NCBI GenBank assembly: GCA_039519185.1
Contig: CM076854.1
Location: 159,366,666 to 159,430,665 of the forward strand
From: Astragalus membranaceus
Lineage: Eukaryota; Streptophyta; Magnoliopsida; Fabales; Fabaceae
Length of the DNA stretch: 64,000 nucleotides
Reading direction: 5' to 3'
Under the pieces are notes generated by a model. That model was not told where the DNA came from. It did no database searches and saw only the letters and a program-made list of their open reading frames with translations. Every line of letters begins with the position of its first letter. Position 1 is the stretch's first letter. Positions 43,610-55,800 of this stretch are shown piece by piece. Made by a program: the position numbers and the translations under genes.

Positions 43610-45602
43610 CTAAAACGAGCCATCATCAGACTCAGAGGCATCTGGCTTCATGCTCTTATAGTACTTTAACAGCTTCTCTTCCTGACGTGCAAACCTAAAG
43701 AAGTCTGTCTGCATATCTTTCATAGTCCGACTCTGCTTCTGCTGCTCCTGCTGGTGCTGAGCATGCATCTCCTGTATTTGTTCCTGGTGCTGAGCACACA
43801 TCTCCTCCATCTGCTGTCTGAGCTGCTCTGTCTCACCTGAAGGACGAGGAGGTTGACTACTAGAGGAGGGTCCGCTGGTGTCAAAGTGATCATCCTCAAA
43901 TCTCAAATTTGGAGCCAAGGGCCCCGTACCATACATATGTTTCTTGTACATCCCCCTACCAACTTCTCCCAATTGCGGTTTTCCAAAGCCATGATCTCAG
44001 GAGACAGTGGACCAAGTGACTCAGGGTTTCAGCTCCCCTGAGTCGGCTCAAACATCGTCTCAGCATGTTTCTCCTGTTTTGCATAACCACAAAACATAGC
44101 ATAATAAGCGCTCCATTTTAAGAAAACATTATATAATACAAATCAAGTTGTTTATTTACCTGAGTGGTCCTCGAGCGCTCATCAACATAAGTCTGGGTAT
44201 CCATCCTGACATGTGTGGCCCTATGCAGCTCAGCAATAGTAAGAGGGCGTCCAGCCTTCTTACTCTGTAAAAATGAAACAAATTCTCAAATATTGGTAAC
44301 TAATCGCCCTAACTAAACTAAAATAGTACAAATATTTTTAAAATAACCTACCAATCTCATAGCATGCTGAGCTTGGTTGACGGAGCCACAAGTGTGAAGC
44401 GAGCCACCCTTTTCTGAATTCCGATTTTCCTTCACTTTTTCAGCATTTCTTTTGAACTTCTTGAGGGATATACCTCGGCCTTTTTCATTTTTACGGCGCA
44501 ATTTGTAGAGCAAGTCCGCCAATTGCTTTGCCAATCTAGTCCAAAAAACTTTATGCACCAATTCATCATCTTCCGGTCTCCAAGTCACTTTGGTCTGTAT
44601 TAAACATAATCAAAATATGTATCAGTAATTATATTAAACATTAAACAATATATTAAAATTATCAATAAAGGTAATGACATAATTAATACTTACCCTAAAC
44701 AAGTCTACAAAATCTTTCTTTTTCCTCTTATCAATTTTTGTCACCTTTTCATGGTACTCTTCAAAATAGAGTTTCTTAATGACATGAGTGATCACTGATG
44801 AAGCAGTCTTCGATCTAACAAACCTGCATAATTAAGTCGTTGCATAATTAACAAACATATATACACGCCAAACAATTAATTTAGATTAAAAAAACGTCAA
44901 ACAATATTTACGCATCGCCAAAGGGATATATGACTTTGCGACGTCGACCATCAGGGTCGACAACCACCTGCTCATCCTCCGACCCGGATGATAATGGCTC
45001 TGAATCAGTATGACCATGGGGGTCAGAATGATCATCCTGTAGGGACTGATCAGTATGTACCTCGGGTGTAGGCATAGATAACCCGACTGGTGTGCCCATA
45101 AGATGCTGCAGAGGTGGGCCCATATACCCTGCTGGTGTGCCCATAGGATGTTGCAGATGTGGACCCATATACCCTCCCGGTGTGCCCATAGGATGCTGCA
45201 GAGGTGGGCCCATATACCCTCCCGGTGTGCCCATAGGATGCTGCAGAGGTGGGCCCATATACCCTCCCGGTGTGCCCATAAGATGCTGTAGAGGTGGGCC
45301 CACATACCCTCCCGGTGTGCCCATAAGATGCTGCAGAGGTGGAAAATACCCATAAGATGCTGGTGTTCCAGATGGGTTTATAGGATACCAATTGGGGCTG
45401 GGGGAGAATGACCAGCAGGTGGAGCAGCTGCAGCAGAACGTGGAGTCCCAGCTCCTCCAGCAGTAGTGGTGGTCTGGGGCATCCCTAGAAATGTATTCCC
45501 TACATTAAGTACAACCTCACGAACTCGACGCCGCCTTCTAGGTTCAGCTATGTTCTTCCCCCTAACATCTCTCGGCGGGTCAGAACCTCCCCCTGGATGC
45601 AT
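43610..45602 (-). pseudogene. CACTA second gene (plant transposase Ptta/En/Spm, Transposase_24-like)
   Basis: Five minus-strand exons are suggested by GT-AG borders: 44912-45602, 44694-44823, 44352-44594, 44160-44264, 43610-44073. Exon 1 is Pro/Gly-rich with 15-residue repeats and ends DGRRRKVIYPFGDA. Exon 3 has WRPEDDELVHKVFW and SEKGGSLHTCGSVNQAQHA, typical of this family. Exon 5 has GEVGRGMYKKHMYG and a Gln-rich coiled coil. The protein is thought to bind subterminal repeats. A frame change is needed near 45390, and exon 5 has a TGA and a frame change before GKPQLGEVG, so the gene is probably dead. Confidence 0.8.
45081..45350 (-). repeat. 45-bp coding tandem repeat
   Basis: Six units of 45 bp in exon 1 of the Transposase_24-type gene encode GYMGPPLQHPMGTPG. 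Unit differences are few. Confidence 0.92.
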
Positions 45603-46040
45603 ATCTATGAAAAACGAAACGCAAGAAAAATATATAATGATATATATTAATAAATAAATTTAAATACAACAACAACGTACAATAATGATAAACGAAATGT
45701 GATATATATTAATAATTAAAATTAGATGAACAATCAACAACATGCAGAGATTAAAACTAATCAAACTATCTATGTGATACTAATAAGATTAAAAAAAGTC
45801 TTCATCTTCTTCATCTTCTACATCTTCAGCCTCATCTTCATCTTCTTCATATACTCCAATTTCTTCTTCTTATACTCGTTCAACTTCTTCAATGTGGAGT
45901 CGATCATCTCATAAGGTATCAACTGGTTCAACTTCAATTACCTCATTGACGCCCAACATTTCATCCACTTGATAAGGAACCTCATCCCCCACATCAGTGG
46001 CTTCAATGCGATCCCGTGGTATTGTCTTAATTGCAACACA

Positions 46041-47430
46041 ATATTGTTACCAAGTGGCTTCAGTCTCAAGAGGGGGGGTGAATTGAGATTTAAAAACTTT
46101 TTAGATCTTTCGAAAACGTTTTTCCCCTTTTCAATGACTTAGATCAATTTTCGCGCAGGTTAAGTGGAAGCGAAGGAATTAGAATATAAAGCAGTAAAGC
46201 GGTATAACAGTAAAGCAGGAAAGCAGTAAAGCACGCAGAGATTTATCCTGGTTCGGTCACCTCCTAGTGACCTACGTCCAGTCCTCACACCCTTGTGAGA
46301 TTTTCCACTAACCAAAACAACAAGGCTTACAGGTGCCTTGGAAAACCTTTACAGACTCAGGCACTCTCCTCCTAGGATACCCCACCTATGGAGAGCCCTC
46401 AAATCTAATATAACAATAACAAGAGATACCCCACCCCTGTTAAAATCAGCTGCCCAAGAAAGATACCCCACTTCCTAGTACAAACAGCTACCCTAGAGAG
46501 ATACCCCACTCCCTAGAACAAATCACAACAATTAAATAATAAACAATTGTAAAGACAGAAATACCTCTAATGAAGGCAGATATTACAACTTGAAGAATGA
46601 AACCCCAACTAACTCTTAGCAACAGATCAGCTCAGACGGACCAACGGTGCGTGACGAGCAAAAGTAAAAGCGTAAAGAGTTTTTCTCAAAAGTTCTCTGA
46701 TTCGTGAAATGGTTTGTTGTCAAAATGAATGTAATGCAGTGCCTATTTATAGGCTATGAAAAACTCAAGTTTACGTTAAAAATAGTGTAGGAATCGATTC
46801 TTTGTTAAAATCATTTGATCTAGAAATCGATTCATTTAAGTGAGGAATCGATTTTGATTTGTTTGAAAAATAGGGACAATCGATTCTTGAGAACCATGGA
46901 GGGCTAGAAATCGATTCTATACTTAGTGAAAATTTGTATGAATCGATTTTCAGCTTGCCTGAGACATGTAGGAATCGATTCTCAGTTAAGTGCAAAAGAG
47001 TGGGAATCGATTCTTCCTTTAAAAATGTTTGGCTCAGAAATCGATTTATGTACTGAAAATACATGAAGTGAAAATCGATTCTTCCTTTTCTGATTGGCCT
47101 GAAAATCGATTTTGATGAATGTGTATGTAAGATAAAATCGATTTGTATGTTTTAAAGATGATAGGTATGTTTACGTAAGTATGCATGCATCTTTGAAAAA
47201 CTTGTGAGTGTGTGAGACTTTGATATACGAGCTGACATTTGAAAGAGCTTACACTTTTTCCTAAGACACACCCAAACCCTAAGGACTACCCTTATATTTG
47301 AATCTTCAATTCTTGAGCTTGTTTGTCTTGGATTGTGACTTTGATGTTTAGTCACTTTTCTTTACTTTTGGCCATCGACTTTACCTTTGTCTTTTTCATC
47401 ATCAAAACATGTCCTGCAATATTAGTTTAG
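46041..47430. mobile_element. Insertion of unresolved class with AATCGATT array
   Basis: About 1.39 kb inside TNP2, flanked by TTGCAACACA and TTGCAATACA (46031-46040 and 47431-47440). Merging at these repeats gives a continuous frame (WIPCIAIKTIPRDRIEA), so they are the target duplication. It begins near GTTACCAAGTGGCTTCAGTC with a G-rich TGAATTGAG block often seen in copia-like LTRs, and holds several GATACCCCAC repeats (46376-46510). A 10-bp duplication is not normal for an LTR, so the class is open. Confidence 0.6.
46792..47143. repeat. Phased array of twelve AATCGATT palindromes
   Basis: Perfect 8-mers start at 46792, 46825, 46846, 46878, 46909, 46941, 46973, 47005, 47039, 47073, 47104 and 47136. 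Spacings are 33, 21, 32, 31, 32, 32, 32, 34, 34, 31 and 32 bases. The sequence between them is largely not repeated. Confidence 0.95.
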
Positions 47431-50400
47431 TTGCAATACAAGGTATCCACAAATATCCTTCCTGAGTTGATGGATATGGAACATAATATACCTGCCTCAC
47501 ATTTTCAGGCATGATAAACGGATCATAGGCTCTATACCTTCTATCCATTCGAATGTCCACGGTATTACATTTTGGATTCAATTTCGTTCCTCAAACCGAT
47601 GGATCAAACCAACTACAATAAAACAAAACAATTTTCTTTTGATAGTCTAAATATTTGTATTCAAGTTCATATATGTGTTGGATCACCCCGTAGTACTCAT
47701 CTTCACCTCCTTCTGCGATCCCTTTTACATATACCCCACTATTAATTGTTTGTTTTCCCTCACTTCATGATTGGGTGTCAAATTTATAACCGTTAACGAG
47801 GTACGTGTGCCACTCACTAACTTCACGAAAAGGACCGTCAGCTAAGTTCCTCAAATGTTGGATTATGGGAGTTGGTTCCGCTTCATAAACCTAAGTAATC
47901 ACATATGGAAAAAATAAGTCATCTCTCATATCTACTTTGAACGTTAGACATTAAAGCATTAATTTTATTTACTTACTCTATCACTAAACCAAGATGGAAA
48001 ACTTTCATGTATACGAATAGAAGAATCTTCAGTGCGTATACCCTCAACTTGTAAGAATGCCCTGAAAAAGAATTATCCATACTCTTTAGAATGAAAATTG
48101 GTCAAGGCATGATATAACTTCATACTCTAAATGGCTATGTATTGAAAACTGAATTGAAGCACACTTACTCAAGATATGGTTTAACTTCAGTGCAATTGAT
48201 CAAGACATGAATATGTGCTGATTTATACTCCATATCTGATAACCACTTAGTCGACTTCTTTCCCGAGAGGCGCCCAGGTTTGCTAAACACAGATAAAGTG
48301 AGGGCGTGTCTTTCTTCTTCAACCTCTATTTCGTTTCTATTATTTCTTGACAACATAAAGTTGTTGAAATAATGAGAACAGAAATAAATTGTTTCACGAT
48401 GTAAGTAAGTTGCGCAGATCGATCCTTCACTCTAGCTTTATTCTTCCCCAATCGTTTATAATCACCCATCAATCTAAATATATGGAGGAAGGGGAGTTGA
48501 TTAAATAAATAGCCATACTAAATATGCACTTTAAATAAAATGTTGAAATTGATAATTACCTCTCAAATGGATACATCCACCTATAATGAACTGGTCCACC
48601 AAGCCTTGCTTCATATGCAAGGTGAACCAGAAGATGCTCCATGGAATCAAAGAAACCAGGAGGAAGTATTCTCTCCAACTTACAGATAATGAAAAGAATA
48701 TTTAGCTCCATCTTAATAAGATCATCTTTTCTCAATGTTGAAGAGCACATGTTTTTAAAAAATTGACTCACTTCAGTAAATGGTTCCAAAACACACTTTG
48801 GCAATGAACTAAAAGCAATTGGAAGCAAACACTCCATGAATACATGACAATCATGACTTTTCATCCCATACATCTTCCCGGTGTTCACATCTGCACATCT
48901 TGCAAGATTAGAAGAATAGCCATCTGGCATCCTCAATCCTTTCAACCATCGACAAACATCTTTTGCTTCATCGGGTGTAAGACAATATTTGGCTTTGGGT
49001 TTTGACATCTTGCCATTAGCCATTGGCACCAAATTCAAATTGGAACAACTTTTGCTACAGTAAAGAGCAGAATCCATTCTAGCCTTATTATTGTCTTTGG
49101 TTCTATCTTTTACATTCATCACGGTGAACCATATTGTGTGAAAGAAATTTTTCTCAATGTGCATAACATCGAGATTATGTCTCAATAGATTATCTTTCCA
49201 ATATGGGAGATTCCAAAATATGCTTCTTTTTGTCCAGTTATGCACTCTTCCATAACCATCCAATCGGGAGAGCACACCTACCTCCGTGGCTTGTGGCAAA
49301 TTCATAACTCTACTCCAACTTTCACCCGATGTCAACAAAGGCGGCGGGACATCTGTTTCAACTACCCTTTTCTTGAATGCCCTTTTGTTCTTTCTAAATA
49401 CATGATCTGGCGGTAAGAATCTACGATGCGAGTCAAACCAAGAACTCTTTCCCCCGTATTTCAACGTAAACGCTTTTGTGTGTTCCATGCAGTGGGGTGG
49501 TGTGGCAAAATATGTGCAAGTATACACAGTCACACAAGTAATACAATGATAAGAAAGGTCGAATCCACGGGGATTGGTTAAACTCTTGTATGCTTAGAGA
49601 GATATAAATATGTGCTACTACACTACTCACAAAATTTGGGGTTTTTAGTTTAAGTAAAAACAGAATGCAAGTATGTAAAATAAGATGAAGGAAATCAGTT
49701 GAGAAAGATAGTTGAGATGTCTTTACTAGATAATGCTTCTTTTGAGAGTTTCTATGCTTTTAGAGATGCAGAAGCACTATGATGCAGAAGCATCAAGTGC
49801 AGTAGCATTGAGTGCAGTTGCATAAGTGTGTGCTTGTCAGCTACTTTCTTCAGAGTTTCGTTACAAGCTTCCCATGTCTGGGCTTGCTAAATAAGTTCAC
49901 TCCTGCCTTTGAGGTACCCACTGTTTCACCCTAAGGACTATGTCATCCTATGTCTAGGACTTAACATGATTTTAACAAAGTTTTCTTTATTAACAAGTCA
50001 ACAAAGCCTTTATTAAAACACTCACCCTTATTAGTCTTGATTTCTAGTTATAAACCATGTCTGTGTATATAACTCTACTTCTTTTAAGTGATCAACCTTA
50101 AAATAAGATGGATATAGTATAACACAAGACCCAAAATGCTACAACACTTAAAAGCATAATAACTTACTCAAAAGATCATTATAAGTTTAGAACATCTCAA
50201 CTAAAGGAATTTAGCTCATGTTACTTGTGAACACCCAATTTTAACCGGTACATTTTTTACTTTTTCAAAAAAATCACAAAAATACGTTTTTCGCGTATAT
50301 TTGATTCCTAATCCCTCGAATAGGTCATTTTGCGCTAATTTACTAATTTTGCGTTATTATTACTTTTTTTAGTGGTTAAACAAAAATTAAAAAAATATAT

Positions 50401-51035
50401 GCTAATTCAAAAAATTACAAAGTAAATTTAATTTATTTTTCTTGTTGCAATATCTTTAATTAAAAAACGAAAATAAAAAAATAAAATAGATATGAAATAA
50501 TACAAATTACAAAATAAAATAAAAAAAGGGAGGTGCAATAATAAAAATTATTATTACAAAAAAAGTAGTCGCTTTTTGGGTATTTTTGGGGGTTATTTTT
50601 TCTACTTTTGCGAAGGCAATTTCTCTCTCCTCAGACCTCGTTTCGACGATCCGAACGGTAAAAGTGAAGAGGGATGTCTCACGAACCTGGTGTCCAAAAA
50701 ACAAATATGATCCAACGGTTAACGAATCCGGAATCGCACCTTTACGGTGAGAGGTTTGAAAAAAAATGGACCAAAAACTGCAGCTCTTGCGAAAGCAATT
50801 TCTCTCTCCTCAGACCTCGTTTCAACGATCCGAACGGTGAAAGTGAAGATATATGTCTCACGAACCTGCTGTCAAAAAACAAAGACGATCCAACGGTTAA
50901 CGAATCCGGAATCGCGCTTTTACGGTGACAGGTTTGAGAAAAACGAGAATTGTGTTCTCTAAGTGGGAATTGCTTTCTCTATCTTGTTTTAGTCCCACAT
51001 TGCTTGCAAGAAACAACAACCCTATAGCAATTGAC

Positions 51036-51043
51036 TATAAAAG
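51036..51043 (+). promoter_or_regulatory. LTR TATA box
   Basis: TATAAAAG, about 810 bases into the LTR, the best candidate for its pol II promoter. The same box is at 58792-58799 in the 3' LTR. Confidence 0.7.
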
Positions 51044-52164
51044 AGGTTGAGAGGTGAAGGTTTGGGAGGGGGAGTCATTGGCAGATTAAGTGATCTTTTG
51101 GGCTAGCCTTTTGCGGTCCAGACACTAAAAGTCTGTCTTTGGTTAGTTTGTAATTTTTTTGTTGAATCGGTTTTTTTCGGTTCTCAAAGCAGTCCGATTC
51201 GCAGTTGACCTGGTCAGACTGCTCGGTCCGGTTCGGCGTTCCTCGCGTTCATCAGCTTGAGGTTAGTTTTGTATTTATTTATTTATATCTATTTGCTTAT
51301 TTATTTAGTTATTTATGTACATATTTATTGATTAGTTATTTATTTCTTTAGTTTCGTTTTTTATATCTTTATTTTATGCTTGATATAAACCCTAGGGTAG
51401 AAGACTATTATTTTCTGTATATGTGTTTGTTTGTTTTGCAGCTAGGGGGGTATATTTAACATTTTACTCCTACACACACTCCACTATCACACTTCTGCAC
51501 ACATGTGAGAATAGTCCTATACCCGGACTAGAGAATAACCTAAGTTAGAACGAGACTGCGTAGTGATGGCCTACTGGATGTGCGTCCTGTTGGGTGGTCA
51601 CGAAAGTCTCACCTAGAGTTTGGTCCCTCTTGAGAATGCTGACACTCCTAATAGCTTGCCTATTGTTGTTGATCAGTGTTCTTAATTGGGGTCGTTGGCT
51701 CTGGGAACCTTATTTAGGACTCTATAGAGCTACCTTTGAGAGGTTCACTTGATAGAAAAAGCCTTAGATCTATTCCCAAAGGGACCCCTCTAGGACACAA
51801 ATGAGCTTAATACTTTTGCATTCAAGCAAACAATAATACAACTCATTTTTTGCAAACTGCACCCCATTTTACTATTGCACCCTCTGTTTTCGTTTTTATT
51901 ATTTCCTTTTACAAAAAAACCTATAAAAATAAATAGATAAATATTTCATTTTCTAAAAAATATAAATAGGGGACTAAATCGACTGTACAGTCGGGTTAGT
52001 CTGCTTTTTAGGTCACTAATGAACCGTTACGGATCATGTTCTAAAATCCCTATTTAAAATGAACAATTTTTAAATTAAAATTAACACCAACACATTTCTT
52101 CCCACAAATCAAATTCTCAAAATAGGGGACTAAGCCGACTGTACGGACGGGTTAGTCAGCGTTT

Positions 52165-52348
52165 TAGGATGAATGAGCCGTACGGCTCAGGAATCCTAGA
52201 ACCCCGATTCCGATAAAATCAAACCAACACACTTCAAATCATTTTCCAAACTCCAAAAACTCCATTTTTATAAAATAGGGGGACTAAGTCGACTGTACAG
52301 ACGGGTTAGTCAGCGTTCTAGGATGGATGAGCTGTACAGCTCAATAAT
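52165..52348. repeat. Covarying hairpins in the Ogre-like LTR
   Basis: GAGCCGTACGGCTC (52175-52188) and GAGCTGTACAGCTC (52329-52342) are perfect 14-bp palindromes at the same place in two repeat blocks. Each sits inside outer arms TAGGAT / ATCCTA separated by 4-base internal loops. The C:G to T:A change is matched in both arms. Confidence 0.9.
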
Positions 52349-52781
52349 CCTAAAACCCCTATAATAAAATATACCAACCAACAAAATTTTCCAAGGAAGA
52401 ACTACGTGACTTTTGAGTTCCTCATTGCACCGGAGGATACGTAGGAGCGGGGCTTCCCCGTCAAGTCAAAATTAAACTTTTCTAAATTAGCCCTTATTAT
52501 TCTCTACTATTTTATTTTTGGGTAAAACAAATAAATTCGTAATTTATATTTGCACAATCAGATTTAGGGTAACTGTCTTAGGACGGATGTACTAGGGGTG
52601 TAGTGGAATTAAGTTTTCTCCCTTCCCTATGCATAACCGACTCCCGAATCCAACCTAGTTTACGCAGACCATTAATTTTAAGGTAGGTTTTTCTCAATTT
52701 TCCCTATTTAATAAATTGGGTGGCGACTCCCTGAAATATCGATTTTTGAGCCGTTTACGTCGGGATCACGGTCACGACAGA

Positions 52782-52800
52782 TGGCGACTCTGCTGGGGAC
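52782..52800 (+). promoter_or_regulatory. Primer binding site
   Basis: TGGCGACTCTGCTGGGGAC, two bases after the 5' LTR end; TGG pairs with the CCA end of the tRNA primer. Confidence 0.88.
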
Positions 52801-55800
52801 ACATGAGAGTCAAGCCTTTTTAATTTGTTTGTGCAAAGTAATTATAAGGTACAATTTGGGGTTTTTGTTATTTTTTAGTGTTCCTATGCTCGCTTCACAC
52901 ACCACACATACACTGTGAGCACACACTGAGAGTTGGGCTTACACCTGAGCCTAAAAAAAATATAAGTTAGAACGAGGCTGTGTAGTGGTAGTCATTTTGG
53001 ATGTACATCCTAGTGGCTACCATGAATTCCTCATCTAGAGTACGATTCTTCTCTGCGGGTATCCACATCTGGGATGTACATCCTGGTGTGTTTACACTTC
53101 TAGAAGAGTACTTGACTCTAGAGACCTAAAATTTCCCTAGGTTATAGCTGCTAACCCAGTGACTATTCAGAATAGAAAAACCATAGATCCATAGGGTCCA
53201 AAGACCAGTAGCATGGGCCAACCAACTTAGGTTACAAAGAGAGCTACTCCACCTCTTACCTTATTTTTCATACCAAAAAAAAAACAAAAAAAAACTTTTC
53301 CCCATAAACAAACTTTTGGGTTCAGAAAATCACTTTTTTTTTCTATAAAATTAAAAATCATATTGCATTTCATGCATAAACAACATAAAATTTGCATTAT
53401 ATTTCATGCATAAAAAGCATAAGAAAAAAAGCATGTTGCATTGTAAAATACAAGTGCATTTCAAAAAAAAATAGAATTTGTTTTTTTCTTTGCATAAGTC
53501 CTTAGGAAAATTTGTTTTTTTTGCGGGTAGTGCATCATCATTCTCATTTGTCAAAAATCATTCATCAAAAAATTTCTCCATATTTCATTTTTTTTCTCTT
53601 TTCATGTATATAAAAATCTTTGCTTGTTATGCATACTTTCGTGAGTGAATAAAACAAAGCACATTATCATTTGTCAATCCTCATAGCATTTCCCTTCAAA
53701 TGGGGCAAAAAAAAAAATTTGCATTTCATTTCTTGCATGAAAAGGATTACAAAAAAAGCCATTACAAAACAACACATGTTGCATTTTAGGGTGAATGCTT
53801 GCATACATACCATGCATTTCATAACATATTGGTCTCTTTGACTCCTTCTCATAAATTTTTCTTTAAGAAAATAAGTAAAAAGGAGTTTGAAATTTTTGTG
53901 CTTGTGTTCCAATCAAGCTTAGACTCGTGGAATTGGATCATTCGCTTGAGACTTGTTGGGAAGATTAATCATTAGAGGTGTAGAGAAATAATGTGAGAGG
54001 AAAGATATCATGGGGCACAATACTCGGGCATATTGGAAAAAAGGGGGACATAAGGTTGGTAATTATGTTTTGCTCAAAAAGAGAAGGAAAAAGATGATTG
54101 TCATTAGCACTTCTTTAATTATGTAGTTCGAAACCAAGTTGACTTAGTTGAAGTTTTATGCTAATGAATTTGCATGGATTTAAAAACCCATCTCCATCCT
54201 TTCTCCCCGTGTCCCCTTAAAACACCGACCCCTTTTGAGTTCTTGCCTCAAGTGATAATTCTTAAAGCCCTTTTAGCTGCGTCATTTAGGGATGAACCGG
54301 TGAGCGAATATCGGATATCAAATGTCCATTTCCCAAAAAAAAAGCAAAAAAAAAAAAAAAAAAGAAATCAAAAGAAATCAAGAGCAAAGAATGTGTAAAA
54401 GAGTAGATGTTATTTCAAAATTAAAATTTTGCAAACGTGGAATCATGATTTCAAATGAAGAGTGGTCGTCTTTCTCTATCCCAAACAAAATATATCCCTT
54501 ACCATCCTCTTTGAGCCTGTAACGTCCCTTCACTAAACCCTGGACAAGGGTCGACACTACAATAGAATTTAGTGCATTCAGTTTTCCAAAGTTATAGAGA
54601 TGGTGGAAAAAGTTCAAAAGAAAAGAAAAAGAGAAAAATGAATAAAGCCTGCAAGACTGAAAGCAAGTATTGTCAGTCTTGGCAAAAATTAGGGCACAAA
54701 AGAAAGAGTGATCAAAAAGCAGAGGGGGTGAAAAAAAAAGTAATAAAAATCAAAAAAAAAAGTGACTGATATGAGGTCTGGGAAACACAATAGAAAGCTG
54801 AATGCACTAAAGATCCTTGATCCATTCCCATAACCCAAAACCTAAAACCTTTCTTTGAGCCCTCTATTCATTTGTCTCCCATAGCATGTAACCCATACTC
54901 GCAAAACATTTCTTTGAACCTTCTACTCATTTCCTTTCCATAACCCATAATCCATGCCTGTAAAGCATTCCTTTAAGCCTCCCAATCAATCCATCCCGAT
55001 AACCTGTTACTCATGCCCATTCTTTGAACCTTCTAACCATCTTTCTTCCATAGCCCATAACTCATGCCCGTAAGACGTTTCCTTGAGCATTCTAATCGTC
55101 TTTCTTTCATAACCCATAACCCATAGTCACATTACAAGCCTCCAAAATCCCACTCTGATTGATGAATGATCGTTTTCATTTTCTTAATGTTACTTTTGAG
55201 ATAAATCATTTGCTTCTTTTAAATTATTCTTTGCTCTAATAAAAAAGGAAAAAAATCCCGCTAGATTGAAAACCCGAAAGGGCGGTCTAGGCAAAATTAG
55301 GGAGAATAAAAGAAAAATAAAGCCCGCTAGACTGAAAACCTGCAAAGGCAGTCTAGGCAAAAATTAGGGCACAAAAGGGGAATGGGACTTACAATGAGAA
55401 GCTTATGTAGTTCACTGGGAAATTTCTTCTACTTGGGCCACACAATAGTGTACATTTGGGCCACTTTGTGAAGGATAAGCTTGAGAGTCTCGAGAAAACC
55501 CCACACTGGGGCAAGTTTCGTAAGACCTTTAAGAGTTAAATGTTTCTTGTTACATCAGGTAGTATTCTCTCGGGGCAATGTCACTCACCAGAATGAGGCA
55601 AAATCCTTACCATACCTTACATCCGTCAAGTTTGCCACACTAGTGCACTCTTGTGAGCAACAACTTTCACCAGTACTGGGGCAAAACCTGTGTAAGACCC
55701 GTCATGAGTCAAAACTTTCTTTTCCACACCTGAGCTGTTTGAAGCAAAATCTTTGCAGGTCCTTTCATGAGTCAAACTTTGTTTGGTACACCCGTGTGGC

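Larger units (their letters stand above)
45790..49497 (-). pseudogene. TNP2: TNP2-type CACTA transposase, 3' part
   Basis: Continues the transposase of 61479-62851. The segment 48560-49497 has PHCMEHTKAFTLKYGGKSSWFD, CYS/HIS-rich linker, RMPDGYSSNLARC and the DUF4218 region (SHDCHVFMECLLPIAFSSLP, MEHLLVHLAYEARLGGPV, YRWMYPFER). Further exons at about 48165-48480 and 47440-47960 follow, the latter with DUF4216-like SEWHTYLVNGYKF, EYYGVIQHIYELEY and VLFYCSWFDPS. The C-terminus (45790-46040) is acidic. It is broken by stops (in DUF4216 and in the acidic tail) and by the insertion at 46041-47430. Confidence 0.88.
50226..52779 (+). repeat. Ogre-like 5' LTR
   Basis: Starts TGTGAACACCC, ends GGTCACGACA. 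It holds a tandem duplication of about 180 bp around TTTCTCTCTCCTCAGACCTC (50608-50945), a TATA box, and three GGGGACTAARYCGACTGTAC blocks (about 51968, 52125, 52278). I count about 12 differences from the 3' LTR. Confidence 0.95.

Noticed and set aside
44886..45391. Alternative frames with WAHREGIWAHLCSIL-type repeats and plus-strand CRGGPIYP repeats
   Set aside because: Shadows of the 45-bp repeat in the minus-strand CACTA gene; only the GYMGPPLQHPMGTPG frame joins the DGRRRKVIYPFGDA exon end.
46792..47143. CRISPR-like array
   Set aside because: Repeats are only 8 bp, spacing is about 32 bp in total, and the DNA is a plant nuclear transposon.
46041..47430. Reading CAATATT (46039-46045, 47417-47423) as the target duplication
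   Set aside because: Merging at that repeat gives a stop in TNP2, while merging at TTGCAAYACA restores the frame.
50507..50962. Short frames in the Ogre-like LTR, repeated in the 3' LTR
   Set aside because: They lie in the LTR promoter region, overlap on both strands, and reflect its tandem duplication.
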